Shown one piece after another: positions 22,041 to 33,076 of a stretch of 64,000 bases of DNA. A program made the translations under genes and the position numbers. The DNA is taken from the NCBI RefSeq assembly GCF_012489685.1, contig NC_080042.1, forward strand, positions 42,398,066 through 42,462,065, in the 5' to 3' direction. This stretch comes from Lotus japonicus (Eukaryota > Streptophyta > Magnoliopsida > Fabales > Fabaceae). The notes beneath the pieces are model-generated. The model was not told where the DNA came from. It saw only the letters and a list, made by a program, of their open reading frames with translations, and made no database searches. Numbering within the stretch: the first letter of the stretch is position 1; every line of letters starts with the position of its first letter.

Positions 22041-23558
22041 TGTAAGACCCAAGTTTTTAAACTTATGCCAAGTGAATAAAACTCTTATTCACGATTAGGG
22101 TTGATGTATCGTGAAGGGAAACCTGAACAAGAGTTTACCAAATGAAATAAATTTATGAAGGAGAAAGTTCAGGAAAAGTCTAAGGATTGTATCAAAATCG
22201 GTAAAAGGTATAGCACGATCGATATACGCTTAAACCTAGGTCAGAAACCCTAGTAAATAGCTAGTTTTCACTTAAAGTCACGATGGAAATTAATTCCAAA
22301 AATCTTCAGAGAAATGTTAGAACTTCTCTTATTCCTTATACGACAATCGTTTCGAGGAGAAACCCTAGAATCTACGAACGTCCGATTCCAATCCTCGGAA
22401 CTTTGCCGAAACTAAAACCCTGATAGTTCAAAACCCTAGAATCAACCGACGATGAAGACTTTTTCTATTCGGAGCTTCAAATGAAGATTCTACACGCGTA
22501 CACCCATTTCTCTTGATGATTTCAATCTTTCTTCAGAAGGAAGCTTTCTATTCCGACATTCGATTCAAAAAGTAACTTATCGGGTAAAATAGTTTTACGC
22601 CGACTTTGCATTAGTCACCTAAAATACAAGGAAACCTCTTTTGAGTTTTGGATTTATATCGCCAAAACCTATCTTAGAATTCACGGAGAATGAAGCCGGA
22701 AAAATCGGAATCGCGAAACTTTCATTTTCCCGCGTTTTTCCAACCTCTATATATAGCCAAGAAATGAGAAAAAAACACAAAAATCTTACCCATTTTCTCT
22801 CTTAAACCCGCGAGCTTCACAAGAGGAGGAGGAGAAGAGATTTTCTTCATTTCTTGCTTGGTCGTTGATTCAACAGTTGCTGCTTGAAGGTATCGAGGTA
22901 TAGTCGCTAATCCTTACCTCTGATCGTCTTTTCCGTAACTTTTCTCTATGTCTTTTTGTGCTCATAGTTTTGAGGCTTTTGCAAAACTATCCTGATAACT
23001 TCATTTTTGATTCTAAACATCTTTCCTACGTGCCCAAGAGCATGTTTAGCTAATAATACTGCGCCGATTCTCGAAAAACTACCGTCGAGTTTCAATTCTG
23101 CTTAAAATACCCATTTTGGGGCAAAGCTTCGTCCTTTGGGCTGAAAACTATCGCCTTAGCTTAGTGCTAGTAGGATTAGTTGTCATAAACGTCGTTGGTG
23201 ACGTCCCCATCCAATTTGCTTTTCAAAATTTCAGTTTTGAAATTCTGAGCTAAAATATTGACCAAAATACCCCTACGACAGTTTTCGATCCGATAATTTT
23301 TCCGAGTTTAGAATACCCTTAGTTACGACTAATAATAACCTAGGAACCAAGTTTGATCGAAGAAAAATCGACCCACCTAATTACCAATAGTGGCCGAGCA
23401 CCCTAGGGGGGAGGGAGGAAAATTCCTTTTTCAAAAACTTGTCCTTTCGCGCTAGATTATCGTACCTCGGAGTATATACTACTTCGTGTAACCTTAGTGA
23501 GTATTGTTTGCTGAGTTTCTGATTCATTGTGATTGATTTCTGTGGTTTTGCTCTAAAG

Positions 23559-23636
23559 GTACTTTTGAGGAATTTCCTGAAGAGCAAGGCATTGATTGTG
23601 AAGGAACGCTAGACGGGAACCCTGGAGAATCTTCAG
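23559..23636 (+). other. candidate 78-nt exon in A 3' LTR
   Basis: Same 78-nt segment as 3382-3459 with one visible substitution near its start, flanked by CTCTAAAG and GTGAGGGC. Confidence 0.55.
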
Positions 23637-25101
23637 GTGAGGGCTACTCACTGAATCCTTAGTTAATGCTTAGGGTCGATGCTTTCGACATTGATTTACT
23701 GTTTATACACTTGTGTGTGGTTGACTGGAAAAAATGTTTTCTGAGGCTTCGGCTGACAATGTAGATGATTCATCTACTAATTGCTTTTGAGATTGAATTA
23801 CATGGTACGTGCTAAGTGGGTAATCTAGGATGTGTGATGCATGCTTTATATGCTAAGTGCTACGTGATTATTCTAGAATGTGTTGATATATGACATGTTT
23901 GTTGACTGTGCTGATTTACTTATGTCTTTTCAATGATATCTGTGATTCTGAGTAGTGAGGATAGCGGGCAGGTCATGCCATTTTTATTTTGAGATTTTGG
24001 GGTAAGTTTGATAGGACGAATGAGATTCGGGCCTTGTTATGGTTATGATGGATCGAGACATTCTCGGGGAGTTTATTGGGATTGTGGGATGTTGAAAACT
24101 CATAAGAATTGCGATAAGACTAAAAGGATATTATTTTGTAAAGAAAACTCATAAGACATTAAACAACCTCTAAATCTTCAAATAATGATAACAAACTTGA
24201 AAGGAAGCTTAGGATTCAAATCCTAGTTTTGGGAAAACGAGAAGTGTCGTCGGATCCAAGTGTTGAGAAAGTTAATAATTTGAGTATGTTGATACTCCTT
24301 TGCTCGTGGAGCAAGTTGTGTTGTTGGGCTATCCGAGGGATAAGCCGGGAAACAGGTAGTTTCCGAGTATGTTGATACTCTTTGCTCGTTGAGCAGTTTC
24401 GACCATCGGATGGAGATGAGTCAGATGATTTGGAGATCATCATGAGATAATGTGTTGTTGTGAAGTGTTGTCTTTTGTCGCAGAATCGACTGTTACCTTA
24501 GGGTAAGCTTTTAGAGACATTAATTTAGCTAGAACACGTGGCGACGTGTCGAGTGAGGTCGGAGACGTTGTTTGACTAATCACTTTGCATTCATGCACCA
24601 TTAATGAGGTATTAGCACGAGACGGACTTCGGACCTCGGTGGATTCCCAAATGGTCATAAGACCCGGATTTCCGCGTAAGAGCGCTAGTAGGCGACTCTT
24701 AGTAGCAGACCGAAATGGCAGACCTTCGGGTTTACTGCTGATCTGACTACCGTTGTTATTGGTGTAAGAGGCACGCGGGCCGAAATGGTCCCACCGTGGC
24801 TGGTGTTAGGGCTGATCCGTTGATGTCCATCCCTTCCGGAATGCATTTGGTTAACTGGGTTAACCGTCATTTGCATATCATGCAACATGCATACTAATTT
24901 AGTTGCTGAGTGTGATTGTTACTTGTTAATCCTATTTTGAACATGTTAATTGTTATTATTGTCGTCATATTCATTGTGGAATATACAACCCTAGGATGCT
25001 ATCTCTAGCTATAAGCCTAAGTGGCTAATCTCTTATCTGTATCTATTGGTGATATTATTTACATAATTCTTTGGAGTTGACCCTCGCGTCTTCTGTGTGT
25101 T

Positions 25102-25602
25102 TTGGCGGACTACGCCCATTGTCAGATGTCTTTAGCGGACTGGTTCACGATGGTCCACCCTTCGGGGGGGACTAGATACGAGATGATAGACCAGGATGAC
25201 CCCGGTTCGTGGGTGGTAGACCCCGCTAACCATCGCGCGACGTACTCGGGGAGGATCATGGAGGATCGGGTAGACAGAGTAGGACACTTGATGGAAGGAG
25301 TACTGAGGAGGAGCACTGTCAGTTTCAACTTGCCGCCAGGAGTACACTGCGGACCAGGATTAGGAGCACCGCCACCACCGTCATCTTCGGATGATGAGGA
25401 ACCCTCAGATGAGGAGCCTGTGGGAGTGCATTCTTCAGAGTCCAGCACACCCACCGTTGCTATCATTGATGATCATGGTTCGGGCCCAAAGCCCGTGAGT
25501 CCAGCACCGGAGCGCATCGCAGTTGCGAGGGGAGGACGGATAGTGTTTATAGACTTGGTCGTTCTGGATTCAGATTCAGACGACGATCATGCTAGCATGT
25601 AG
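25102..25602 (+). CDS. intact ORF inside the LTR of element A (166 aa, unknown protein)
   Basis: I do not recognise a family. The N-terminal block (residues 10-75) contains SLADWF, SGGTRYEMIDQD, SWVVDPANHRATYSGRIMEDR and SFNLPPG. A proline run (PPPPSSSDDEE, about 90-100) opens an acidic Ser/Thr-rich linker. The C-terminus is IVFIDLVVLDSDSDDD (147-162), hydrophobic residues then Asp/Ser, resembling a SUMO-interacting motif. E encodes a 160-aa relative with the same three parts, so the frame is kept between diverged LTRs. No signal peptide or membrane segment. The track start lacks a Met-rich context; a splice junction or the Met near the ADW motif may be the true beginning. It is neither gag nor pol and would be made from an LTR transcript. 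Confidence 0.6.
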   Translation: MADYAHCQMSLADWFTMVHPSGGTRYEMIDQDDPGSWVVDPANHRATYSGRIMEDRVDRVGHLMEGVLRRSTVSFNLPPGVHCGPGLGAPPPPSSSDDEEPSDEEPVGVHSSESSTPTVAIIDDHGSGPKPVSPAPERIAVARGGRIVFIDLVVLDSDSDDDHASM

Positions 25603-26085
25603 GTTTTAGTGCTGGTGTGAGCTCCTCGAGATAGGATTAGTGTAGGATTAGAGTCTTAGCTCTGAACATCATTTGTTACTTGGGGACAGGGTAGTTTCCC
25701 ACCTATAGCTTTTTGTGTGGTTTCTTTACGGGAATCACAGAGAGTTGGTTGGACTTAGGAGGTCTTGTTTTCAGGCCGATTGGGCTAACTTATTCTCGTT
25801 TTTGAGGTTTGTGTCGAGGACACTTAACCTTTACTTTCAGTTTGTATATTTTGCCTACGGGCGTTACACTTTTCTTCTTTCCGTCACTGGAGGTTACTCG
25901 TGACGAGGTTGCTACTTACAGCGGGGGCTGTTATATATATTGTATATTAGTTCTGTTGTCTTTCGCATTGGGTTTTATTTCTTTCAGTCTTGTTTACATT
26001 TTCGACGAAAAAAATTATTCACGTTTTTCCGCATTAAGTTTATTTTTGGTTACTAAAGTGACGCCACCGAAATCGGGGTGTTACA

Positions 26086-26900
26086 GAAAGTCAGAAATCA
26101 TGCACGAAGGATTATGGATAGAGCAAAGGCAGCTACAAGGGCGGCAAAGATACGCTCGCCTGATAAGTTGATGCCAAACTGGGCGACCACTAGGGCAGCG
26201 AATGGCCGCATGCCTGAAATGTGGACCTGAGCCTATTTTGTCTTATTTGTATTGGAGCCCAAATCCAATAATCTTCTAGATAACGACTACACCCACTATG
26301 TAAGGGGGTCCATCATTGTACTACACACCTTTTGATAATTAATGAGAGAATTTCCTTATTTTACATCATCTTTTCATTTATACTCTGCTAGCGTTTACTT
26401 GAATATTCCGTTATTCATCAAGTAGACCTTAGTACGGAACACCTTACAATTGTGTCATTGATGTCGTTGAATTGTGGTTCCAATTGGGATGGATTGTAGT
26501 TACAATCACGTCATGAAAAAAAATGAAACTTGGACAACGTTGATACTTGGATAAAAATCTTCATTCTCACTTTGTGTCTTTTTTCATCATTAATAAAATT
26601 TGTAATGCTGACATGTATAGGCCATAGGGTATTTTGGGGTAATTGATTCAAACGATAAACATTGTATAATAAAAATAACAATTGGACTGTTGATGCACCA
26701 TAATTGTGATAACGTGATTGGAGAGACTCTAAGACCTTAGAATTATAGCTACAACTGTGAGTGCGAGCTCCAATTTTGAACATTGATCATACATTTCAAT
26801 TTGGGGCATTACACAGGCATTGCATACTACACTAGTCCACCAGAGTCTTTCATATAACACGAGCATAAATCAAATCCCGTTTTCCTAGTGAAAATGGTTT
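26086..26900. other. right flank of element A, no gene recognised
   Basis: Starts with the second target pentamer (GAAAG). A basic peptide frame (about 26090-26228) and an AT-rich stretch follow. The run from about 26270 to 26370 looks like the end of some LTR, but no paired repeat is in the window. Confidence 0.3.
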
Positions 26901-26903
26901 GTT

Positions 26904-27290
26904 TTGTTATTTAATTTTTCTGGCCTGAATTTCAATTTTCGATATGTTGTAACGCAGAATTTTGAAGAATTTTGGATGAAGAAAGTTGAGGAAAAACGCA
27001 AGTCTAATGTGTGTTTCCCTCCATCTGTTGATGTGCTGAAGTTTAATGTAGACGAGTCTTCTAGAGGTTTCCCATGCTTGAGTGGGATTAGTGGGGTGAT
27101 ATTAGAGGCACTAATGTTTTGCTGCCGCATAATATTAGTGTCATTTGATGAGTAAAAGTGATTCGTCTCTGCGGTGGGGTGAGTCAACATCAAGATTAAT
27201 AGACCAAGAAAACTTCTCCAAGAGTTGAATTCAATTAATTATCTTAGGTCCAAAGTTGATTGTATTGGGGGTAAATGGTCATCTTGGTCC
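26904..27290 (+). pseudogene. LINE-type RNase H fragment
   Basis: The frame at 26904-27155 reads WMKKVEEK, then PPSVDVLKFNVDESSRG and SGISGVILE. This matches the start of the RNase H domain found at the C-terminus of plant LINE ORF2 or of stand-alone RNase H-like proteins (KFNVDGSSRG-type core with the first catalytic Asp). The frame stops at 27155 and continues only as broken frames. Host RNase H-like gene debris is the alternative. Confidence 0.45.
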
Positions 27291-27544
27291 TTAAAAGTGT
27301 CATATGCTCACAAGGTGGTGCCTAAACTATCCAAATGCACCCCATTGTTCCTGAAAGTGACAAACCTCAGTTCAGTTTGTCCTTCCATTAGTTCTGGTTA
27401 ACTGATTCAAACTTAGAACTTGGCGGTGGCAAAACAAGTACTTTGCAAGTTGAGCCAAGCGATCAAATGATAAAAATGTGAACTTAGTAATAATTATTTT
27501 ACTTCTAGCGGTTAAATTGAAACGTTAAATTTAACATTTAACAA
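27291..27544. other. no feature recognised
   Basis: Intergenic-looking sequence without a long frame or a repeat partner elsewhere in the window. Confidence 0.4.
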
Positions 27545-27690
27545 ATAGGGGAAGGGAGGATTGGAACCTCCTTGGGGTGGCAAAACACACTTATTGCCAA
27601 TTAAGCTAAGCGCGGGATTCGAACCCCCAACTTGAGGATGCTAAAACACACTTATTGTCAGCTAATTCAAGGTCTCAACTTGTTTATATG
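27545..27690 (-). repeat. two tandem tRNA-like (SINE-head-like) units
   Basis: On the minus strand two units each carry a box A-like TTAGCTTAATTGGCAA or TTAGCTGACAATAAG and a box B-like GGTTCCAATCC or GGTTCGAATCC, about 65-70 bp apart, with a shared AATAAGTGTGTTTT between the boxes. This is the layout of a Pol III promoter of a tRNA-derived SINE. A third partial copy lies at 29003-29060. No poly-A tail or target duplication was found, and neither unit folds convincingly as a real tRNA by eye. Confidence 0.4.
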
Positions 27691-29301
27691 TTAAAGGAGT
27701 TATATTCAGTGTTATCAGACTCGGACCGGTAATCGACTCGGTCGAGGCACTGGGTCAATGAGTCAATGGTTCAACCACTGGGTCACTGGTTGAACCGTTT
27801 GACTCGGTTGACAATAAAAAAAAATTCTAAATACCATAATAGAATACCATAACAAAATATCACAAAAACAAAAAGAAATGTTTTACCACAACAAAGACAT
27901 ACAGTGTGATTTAGAGAAAATTTAACTGAAATAGAGAAAAATACAATACAACTATCCAAGAGATAAACTGACAATGTATTTACTGATTTAAGAAACAATC
28001 AACAATATATTTGATTTCAGAAACCAAGTATTCAAATTTCAATCATGCATCTGTTTGGCTGTTACAAATGAAATTAGCAAAAGAAACCAACACTGTATAT
28101 CCAGGCTTCATCAACAATATACAACATGAACGTGAATCAGAAATTAAAATAGCAACAATATAAAAAGCTCAAAATATAGCATGAACGTGAATTAGAGAAA
28201 AGAGAAGAAACTCAAAAATAGAAACAGGAAATTAGGAAATAACCAAGAAAGGAGAAGAAGCTAACCAGGAAGAAGAAGCGGTGAACCGTGAGCAAGGCCT
28301 GGTGGAGCGGCGACGGGCCACGGCTACACGGTGGAGCGCGGCGGCGGCTTGAATTGGACGGAATCGTGAAGAGGAAGAAGGAAGTGTGGTGACTGAACAA
28401 GCGTGAAGGCGTGAACGGGAATGAGTTTGAAACCCTACTCCTAAAACGACACCGTTTGCTCTGTTTTACGTTTTGAGTTTTCTGTTTTTTTTTTTTTTAA
28501 ATAGCGAACCGGTCCAACCGTAAGGACCGAGTCACCGGTTTTTTGACTGAACCGACCGGTTTTTTTTGGTTCGCTACGGGTTGATTGCTTAGCCGATCCG
28601 ATGCTCGGCTCGAACCGGCCTAGGGTCCGGTTCCCGGCTCAACCAGTCGAACCGGCCGGTTCGAGCCGAGTTTTACAACACTGGTTATATTTATGACCTG
28701 GTAAAATTGGTATATAGAGAAATGAAACTCATAATTATATTTGTATTTAAATTCAACATATTTAAAATAAAATTTTAAAGAGTATTTTTAATAAGTTAAC
28801 TTTTAGTACAAATTTAAATAAGTTTAATTTTAATTTGTTGAATTTTATATTAAGAAAAGATAACATCATAAAATTATAAATATTAAAATAAAATTATATT
28901 TTGTAAAAAAAAGTAAAAATATTAATGTAACATTATATTTTGTAATAAAAAAGTCAAAAGTGCTTGTTTTGCCACAGCCAAGTTCAAATTAAAAAAATAA
29001 ATCAACTTGAGGATGCTAAAACACACTTATTGTCAGCTAATTCAAGGTCTCAACTTGTTTATATGTTAAAGGAGTTATATATATGACTTGGTAAATTTTT
29101 TTATTTTTTTGAAACTGATCTGGTAAAATTGGTATATAGAGATCTGATACTCATAATTATATTTGTAATTAAATTCAACATATTTAAAATAAAATTATAA
29201 AGTGTATCTTTAATAAGTTAACTTTTAGTACAAATTTAAATATGTTCAATTTTAATTTGTTGAATTTTATATTAATAAATATAACATCATAAAACTATAA
29301 A
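27627..29301 (+). repeat. tandem duplication, copies interrupted by hAT and LINE
   Basis: Copy 1 is 27627-27706 plus 28684-29002 (with the hAT element between). Copy 2 is 29003-29301 and continues at 37610 to about 37690 after the LINE. Shared landmarks include GGATGCTAAAACACACTTAT, TGGTATATAGAGA, TTGAATTTTATATTAA and CCAAGTTCAAATT. Both copies have diverged by substitutions and small indels, so the duplication is old. Confidence 0.82.
27707..28683. mobile_element. 977-bp hAT-type non-autonomous DNA transposon
   Basis: Ends are imperfect inverted repeats: CAGTGTTATCAGACTCGG at the left and, reverse-complemented, CAGTGTTGTAAAACTCGG at the right. It is flanked by perfect 8-bp direct repeats GTTATATT (27699-27706 and 28684-28691), the hAT target length. 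The subterminal regions are full of GGTTCAACC/CCGGTT motifs. It has no transposase; interior open frames are short. A paralogous site without the insertion lies at about 29075-29085, confirming the boundaries. Confidence 0.88.
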
Positions 29302-30169
29302 TTTTTTTTTTGTTCCATCGGAAAATTAGACAAGCAAAACAAACTAACTACAAGAAAACGAGTCCCTCAGGGTAAAAGGTTCAACTTCCGCCGGAGGTCT
29401 CTCAAAAAACTTAACGCCTACAGAATCCCAACCCATACCCAGTGTAAGACCCAAGTTTTTAAGTTTTGGATAAGGGAATAAAATACAAGAGTTTATTGGA
29501 TGAAATAAATTTATGAAAGAGAAGGTTCAGGAAAAGTCCAAGGATTATATCAAAACCGATAAAAGTTATAGCACGACTAACGTTCGCCTAATCTTAGGTC
29601 GAAGACCCTAGTGAATAGTTAATTTATACTTTAGGACACGATCGAAACTAATTCCAAAAAAACCTCAGAGAAATATTAGAATTTCTCTTATTCGTCTATA
29701 AACAAGTATTTCGACGCGAAACCCTGGAACGTACGAACGTCAAATTCCAATTCTCGGAAGTTTGCCGAAACGGAATCCCTGATAGTTCGAGAAACCTAAG
29801 ATTGACGGACGATGAAGACTTTTTCTATTCGGAGCTTCAAATGAAGATTCCACCCGCGTTCGCCTATTTCTCTCGTTATTTCTAATCTTTCTTCAGAAGG
29901 AAGTTTTCTCATCCGACATCCACTGCAAAAAGTAACTTATCGGGTAAAATAGTTTTACACCGACTTTGCGTTAGTCACCTAAAATACAAGGAAACCTCTG
30001 TTGAGTTTTGGAATTCTGTCGCCAAAACCTATCTTAGAACTCACGGAGAATGAAGCCGGAAAAATAGGAATCATTCTTATATTTTTATTTTAACTCTATG
30101 AGTTAAATCCTCCGGTATCTAAACTAATCTGTACCGGTTTACAAAATATCTTCTCAAAATATCTCCCTA

Positions 30170-30375
30170 AAATATCTATTCGTTCTTATCCAGTCTTTGA
30201 TAAATATCTATTCATTCTTATCCAATCTTTGATAAATATCTATTCGTTCTTATCCAATCTTTGATAAATATCTATTCGTTCTTATCCAATCTTTGATAAA
30301 TATCTATTCGTTCTTATCCAATTTCTGATAAATATCTATTCAACCTTATCCGATCCTTGATAAATATCTACTCAT
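30170..30375 (+). repeat. 32-bp minisatellite upstream of the TATA box of LTR E
   Basis: About six copies of a unit containing GATAAATATCTATTCGTTC followed by TTATCCAATC. LTR I has the same type of array (about 55575-55690) with a slightly different unit. A, B, C and H lack it. It sits just before the TATA box, where a copy-number change could alter promoter strength. Confidence 0.85.
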
Positions 30376-30509
30376 CCTTATCTAATCTCTACAAAATATC
30401 TTTACAAAATATCTTTACCAAAATATCTTCTCAAAAATATCTATCCATCCTTATCCATCCACCAATGCATCCTTATCCAAACTTTGCAAAATATCTCCAT
30501 TTCCTTCAC

Positions 30510-30518
30510 TATATATAG
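30510..30518 (+). promoter_or_regulatory. TATA box of LTR E
   Basis: TATATATAG shortly after the minisatellite. A purine-rich leader (about 30585-30600) and a donor-like GAG/GTAGGT (about 30664) follow. Confidence 0.55.
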
Positions 30519-31328
30519 GTTATAAGCTAGAAAATGAAAATTTTGCAAAACTCACCCATTTCTTTCCCCAAAACCGCGGCCAAGAGAGGAGAAGGGGAGG
30601 AAGTTGATCTTCGCGAATTCTTGCCCGTTTGCTTCACCGATCGTTGCTAATCGAAGACCTTGAGGTAGGTAAACTATATCTCTCTTCTGATCGTCGTTTC
30701 TGTCGACTTCTCCTAAGTCTTTATGTGTCCAAAGTTTTGAGGTTTTTGGAAAATTGTCCAAATAGCTTGATTTCTTTGTCTAAACATCTTCCCTACGTGC
30801 TCAGGAGCACTTCTGTCGGATTAGTTTTTTCGTAATGTCGCCGGAATTCCGCCGGAATCAATTCTACCTCAAATACCCATTTTGGGGCAAAGTCTCAATC
30901 TTTTAGCTTAGAACTCTCGACTTGGCTTAGTGCTAGTAGGATTAGTTGTCATAAACGTCGTTGTTAACGTCTCCATCCAATTTGTTTTTCAAAAATCCAG
31001 TTTTGAAATTCTGAGTTTAAAATAATGACCAAACTACCCCTATGTCAGTTTTCGATCCGAAAATTTTTCCGAGCTTAGAACCGTCTTAGTTACGGCTTAT
31101 GTTAACCTAGGAACCAAGTTTGATCGAAGAAAAATCGACCCTCCCAATTAAAGGAAGTGGCCGAGAGCTATATCAAGGGGGGGGGGGGAAGAATCCGATT
31201 TTTCGAAAACTTGTCTTAACGCGTTAGATTGTCGTACCACGAAGTTTGTAGTGTACCGTGTAACCCTAGGACTCTTTGATTGCTGAGTTTCTGACTCTTG
31301 GTGTTGATTTCTGTGAATTTTGCTTAAG

Positions 31329-31406
31329 GTTCTTTTGAGGAGGTTCCTGGAGAACCAGGAGAAGAGCGTGAAGGACACTTTGAGGAGGAAGCTGGAAGAC
31401 CCACCG
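31329..31406 (+). other. candidate 78-nt exon in LTR E
   Basis: Between TGCTTAAG and GTGAGGGC. It encodes SFEEVPGEPGEEREG and on, open in the shared phase. Its middle differs clearly from A, yet the length is identical. Confidence 0.55.
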
Positions 31407-32184
31407 GTGAGGGCTACTCTCTGAATTACTAGATAATGCTTTAGGTGTCGACGAATTCGACTTGATTTATGTGTTATGCACTTAATTGCTAAATGTCTGA
31501 AATGATTTCTGAGGCTTCGGCCGATCTTGTTGAGTACTTGATGCCATGATATTGTGTGCTAAATTATTCACATGTTATGTGCTAAATGGTTAATCTAGGA
31601 TGTGTTGGAATATGCTGTTTATGTTTATTGATTGAGCTGATTTATTTATGTTACTCCACTTATATCTGCTATGCTTCAGAGTGAGGATAACGGGCATGTC
31701 ATGCCGATTTTATTTTGAGATTTTGGGAAAGTTTGATGGGACGGACCGAGGTTCGTACCCTGTTATTGTTTTTTTTTTTTTTTTTGGATCAAGACCTTCT
31801 CAAGGAAAATGAGTTTGAAAATGATATTGGAAAAACCCCATTTGAATTCACGTAAGAACTTGGGTTGTTCTGTCTAAGGCAAGAAGGGCTTTTAATGAGG
31901 CATTGTGCCCGGCCAGCTTACCTGGGAACTTCTCGGGCCATTACTTGGGTGATGATGGACCTTTTGTTTTGAGACCATCACCAGGGAATCATTGGAATTA
32001 TGGGATCTTTGGAACTAATAGGATTAGAGACGAAACTTAAACAATTTCATAATGAACCTCCATAATGTATTAAACAACCTCAAAACCCTTAATATAATGA
32101 TAAAAGACTCAGACGAAAGTTTAGGGCTTGAACATAAGTGTTTTGAAAATGAGAAGTGTCGGCAAATCCAAGATTAGGAGAAAC

Positions 32185-32420
32185 TCATAAGTTTCCGAGT
32201 ATGCTTATACTCTTCGCTCGATGAGCAGTTTATTGTTTGGCTATCTAAAGTTTAGCCGGAGACTATAAGTTTCCAAGTACTTCAGTACCTTTTCGCTCGA
32301 TGAGCAGTTTATTGTTTGGCTATCTAAAGTTTAGCCGGAGACTATAAGTTTCCAAGTACTTCAGTACCTTTTCGCTCGATGAGCAGTTTATTGATTGGCT
32401 ATCTAAAGTTTAGCCGGGAA
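32185..32420 (+). repeat. three 79-bp hairpin repeats in LTR E
   Basis: Unit starts at 32216, 32295 and 32374. Each begins with the inverted repeat GCTCGATGAGC and contains GGCTATCTAAAGTTTAGCC, also self-complementary. Minus-strand relatives lie in B (about 6470-6570), the B 5' LTR and C (about 59455-59560). Confidence 0.85.
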
Positions 32421-33076
32421 CCATGAGTTCCAAAGTACATTCTTCTTCTTTTGATTAATTCATTTTGTCGCAGAATCGACGTTTGCCTTAGGGTAGGCTT
32501 TTTAGAGACAATAAGTTAGCTAGAACACGTGACGACGTGTCGAGTGAGGTCGGAGACGTTGTTTGGCTAATCACTTGCATTCATGCACTCATTTTGAGGT
32601 TAATACACGGCGGATACCGGACCTCGGTGGATTCCAAAATGGTCATAAGACCCGGATTTCCATATTTAGGACACTACGGTGGTCCTCAGTAGCAGACGGA
32701 ATGGCAGACCTACGAGTTTACTGCTGATCTGACTACTTTTGTGTGGTGTAAGAGGCGCCCGAGCGGAATGGTCCCACTTTGGCCGGTGTTAGGGCTGACT
32801 CGATGGTGTCCATCCTTCTTCCGGAATGCATTTTGTTACCCAGCATTGCATTTCATGCAACATACATGCTGACTTAGTTGCTGAGTGTGATTGGTACCTG
32901 TTTATCCTACTTGAGGCATGCTAATTGTTATTATGATCTTTATATTCATTGTGATATATGCAACCCTAGGATGTTATCCCTAAACGTATAAGCCTGAGAG
33001 GCTAAATAATTATTACCCTATATATCTGGTTTTATTATTTATATAATTCTTTGGAGTTGACCCTCGCGTCTTCTGT

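Larger units (their letters stand above)
1864..26085 (+). mobile_element. element A: Tekay-type Ty3/gypsy chromovirus with ~4-kb LTRs, 5' LTR split by element B
   Basis: The structure is complete: 5' LTR (1864-5165 plus 16630-17374, about 4,047 bp), primer binding site, gag, pol (protease, RT, RNase H, integrase, chromodomain), polypurine tract and 3' LTR (22041-26085, 4,045 bp). LTRs begin TGTAAGACCC and end GGGGTGTTACA. Flanking pentamers are GAAAT and GAAAG, a target duplication with one mismatch. Without the 11.46-kb insertion of element B the element is about 12.8 kb. Gene order, the C-terminal chromodomain-like block and long LTRs fit the Tekay/Del lineage. Several stops and a frameshift make this copy non-coding. 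Scattered differences between its LTRs indicate an older insertion than B. Confidence 0.93.
22041..26085 (+). repeat. 3' LTR of element A
   Basis: 4,045 bp, intact. TATA box 22748-22756, 78-nt segment 23559-23636, hairpin repeats about 24300-24400, G-box-like block about 24534-24547, full LTR ORF 25102-25602, end GGGGTGTTACA. It provides the empty-site reference for the B insertion. Confidence 0.94.

Noticed and set aside
27545..27690. Genuine tRNA genes
   Set aside because: Boxes A and B are present, but the arms do not pair well and two degenerate copies lie in tandem, fitting a SINE head better.
30629..30835. Open frame in LTR E also seen reversed in B and C (LLIEDLEVG-type)
   Set aside because: It comes from the conserved leader next to the donor-like site; frames differ in length and are not kept between families.
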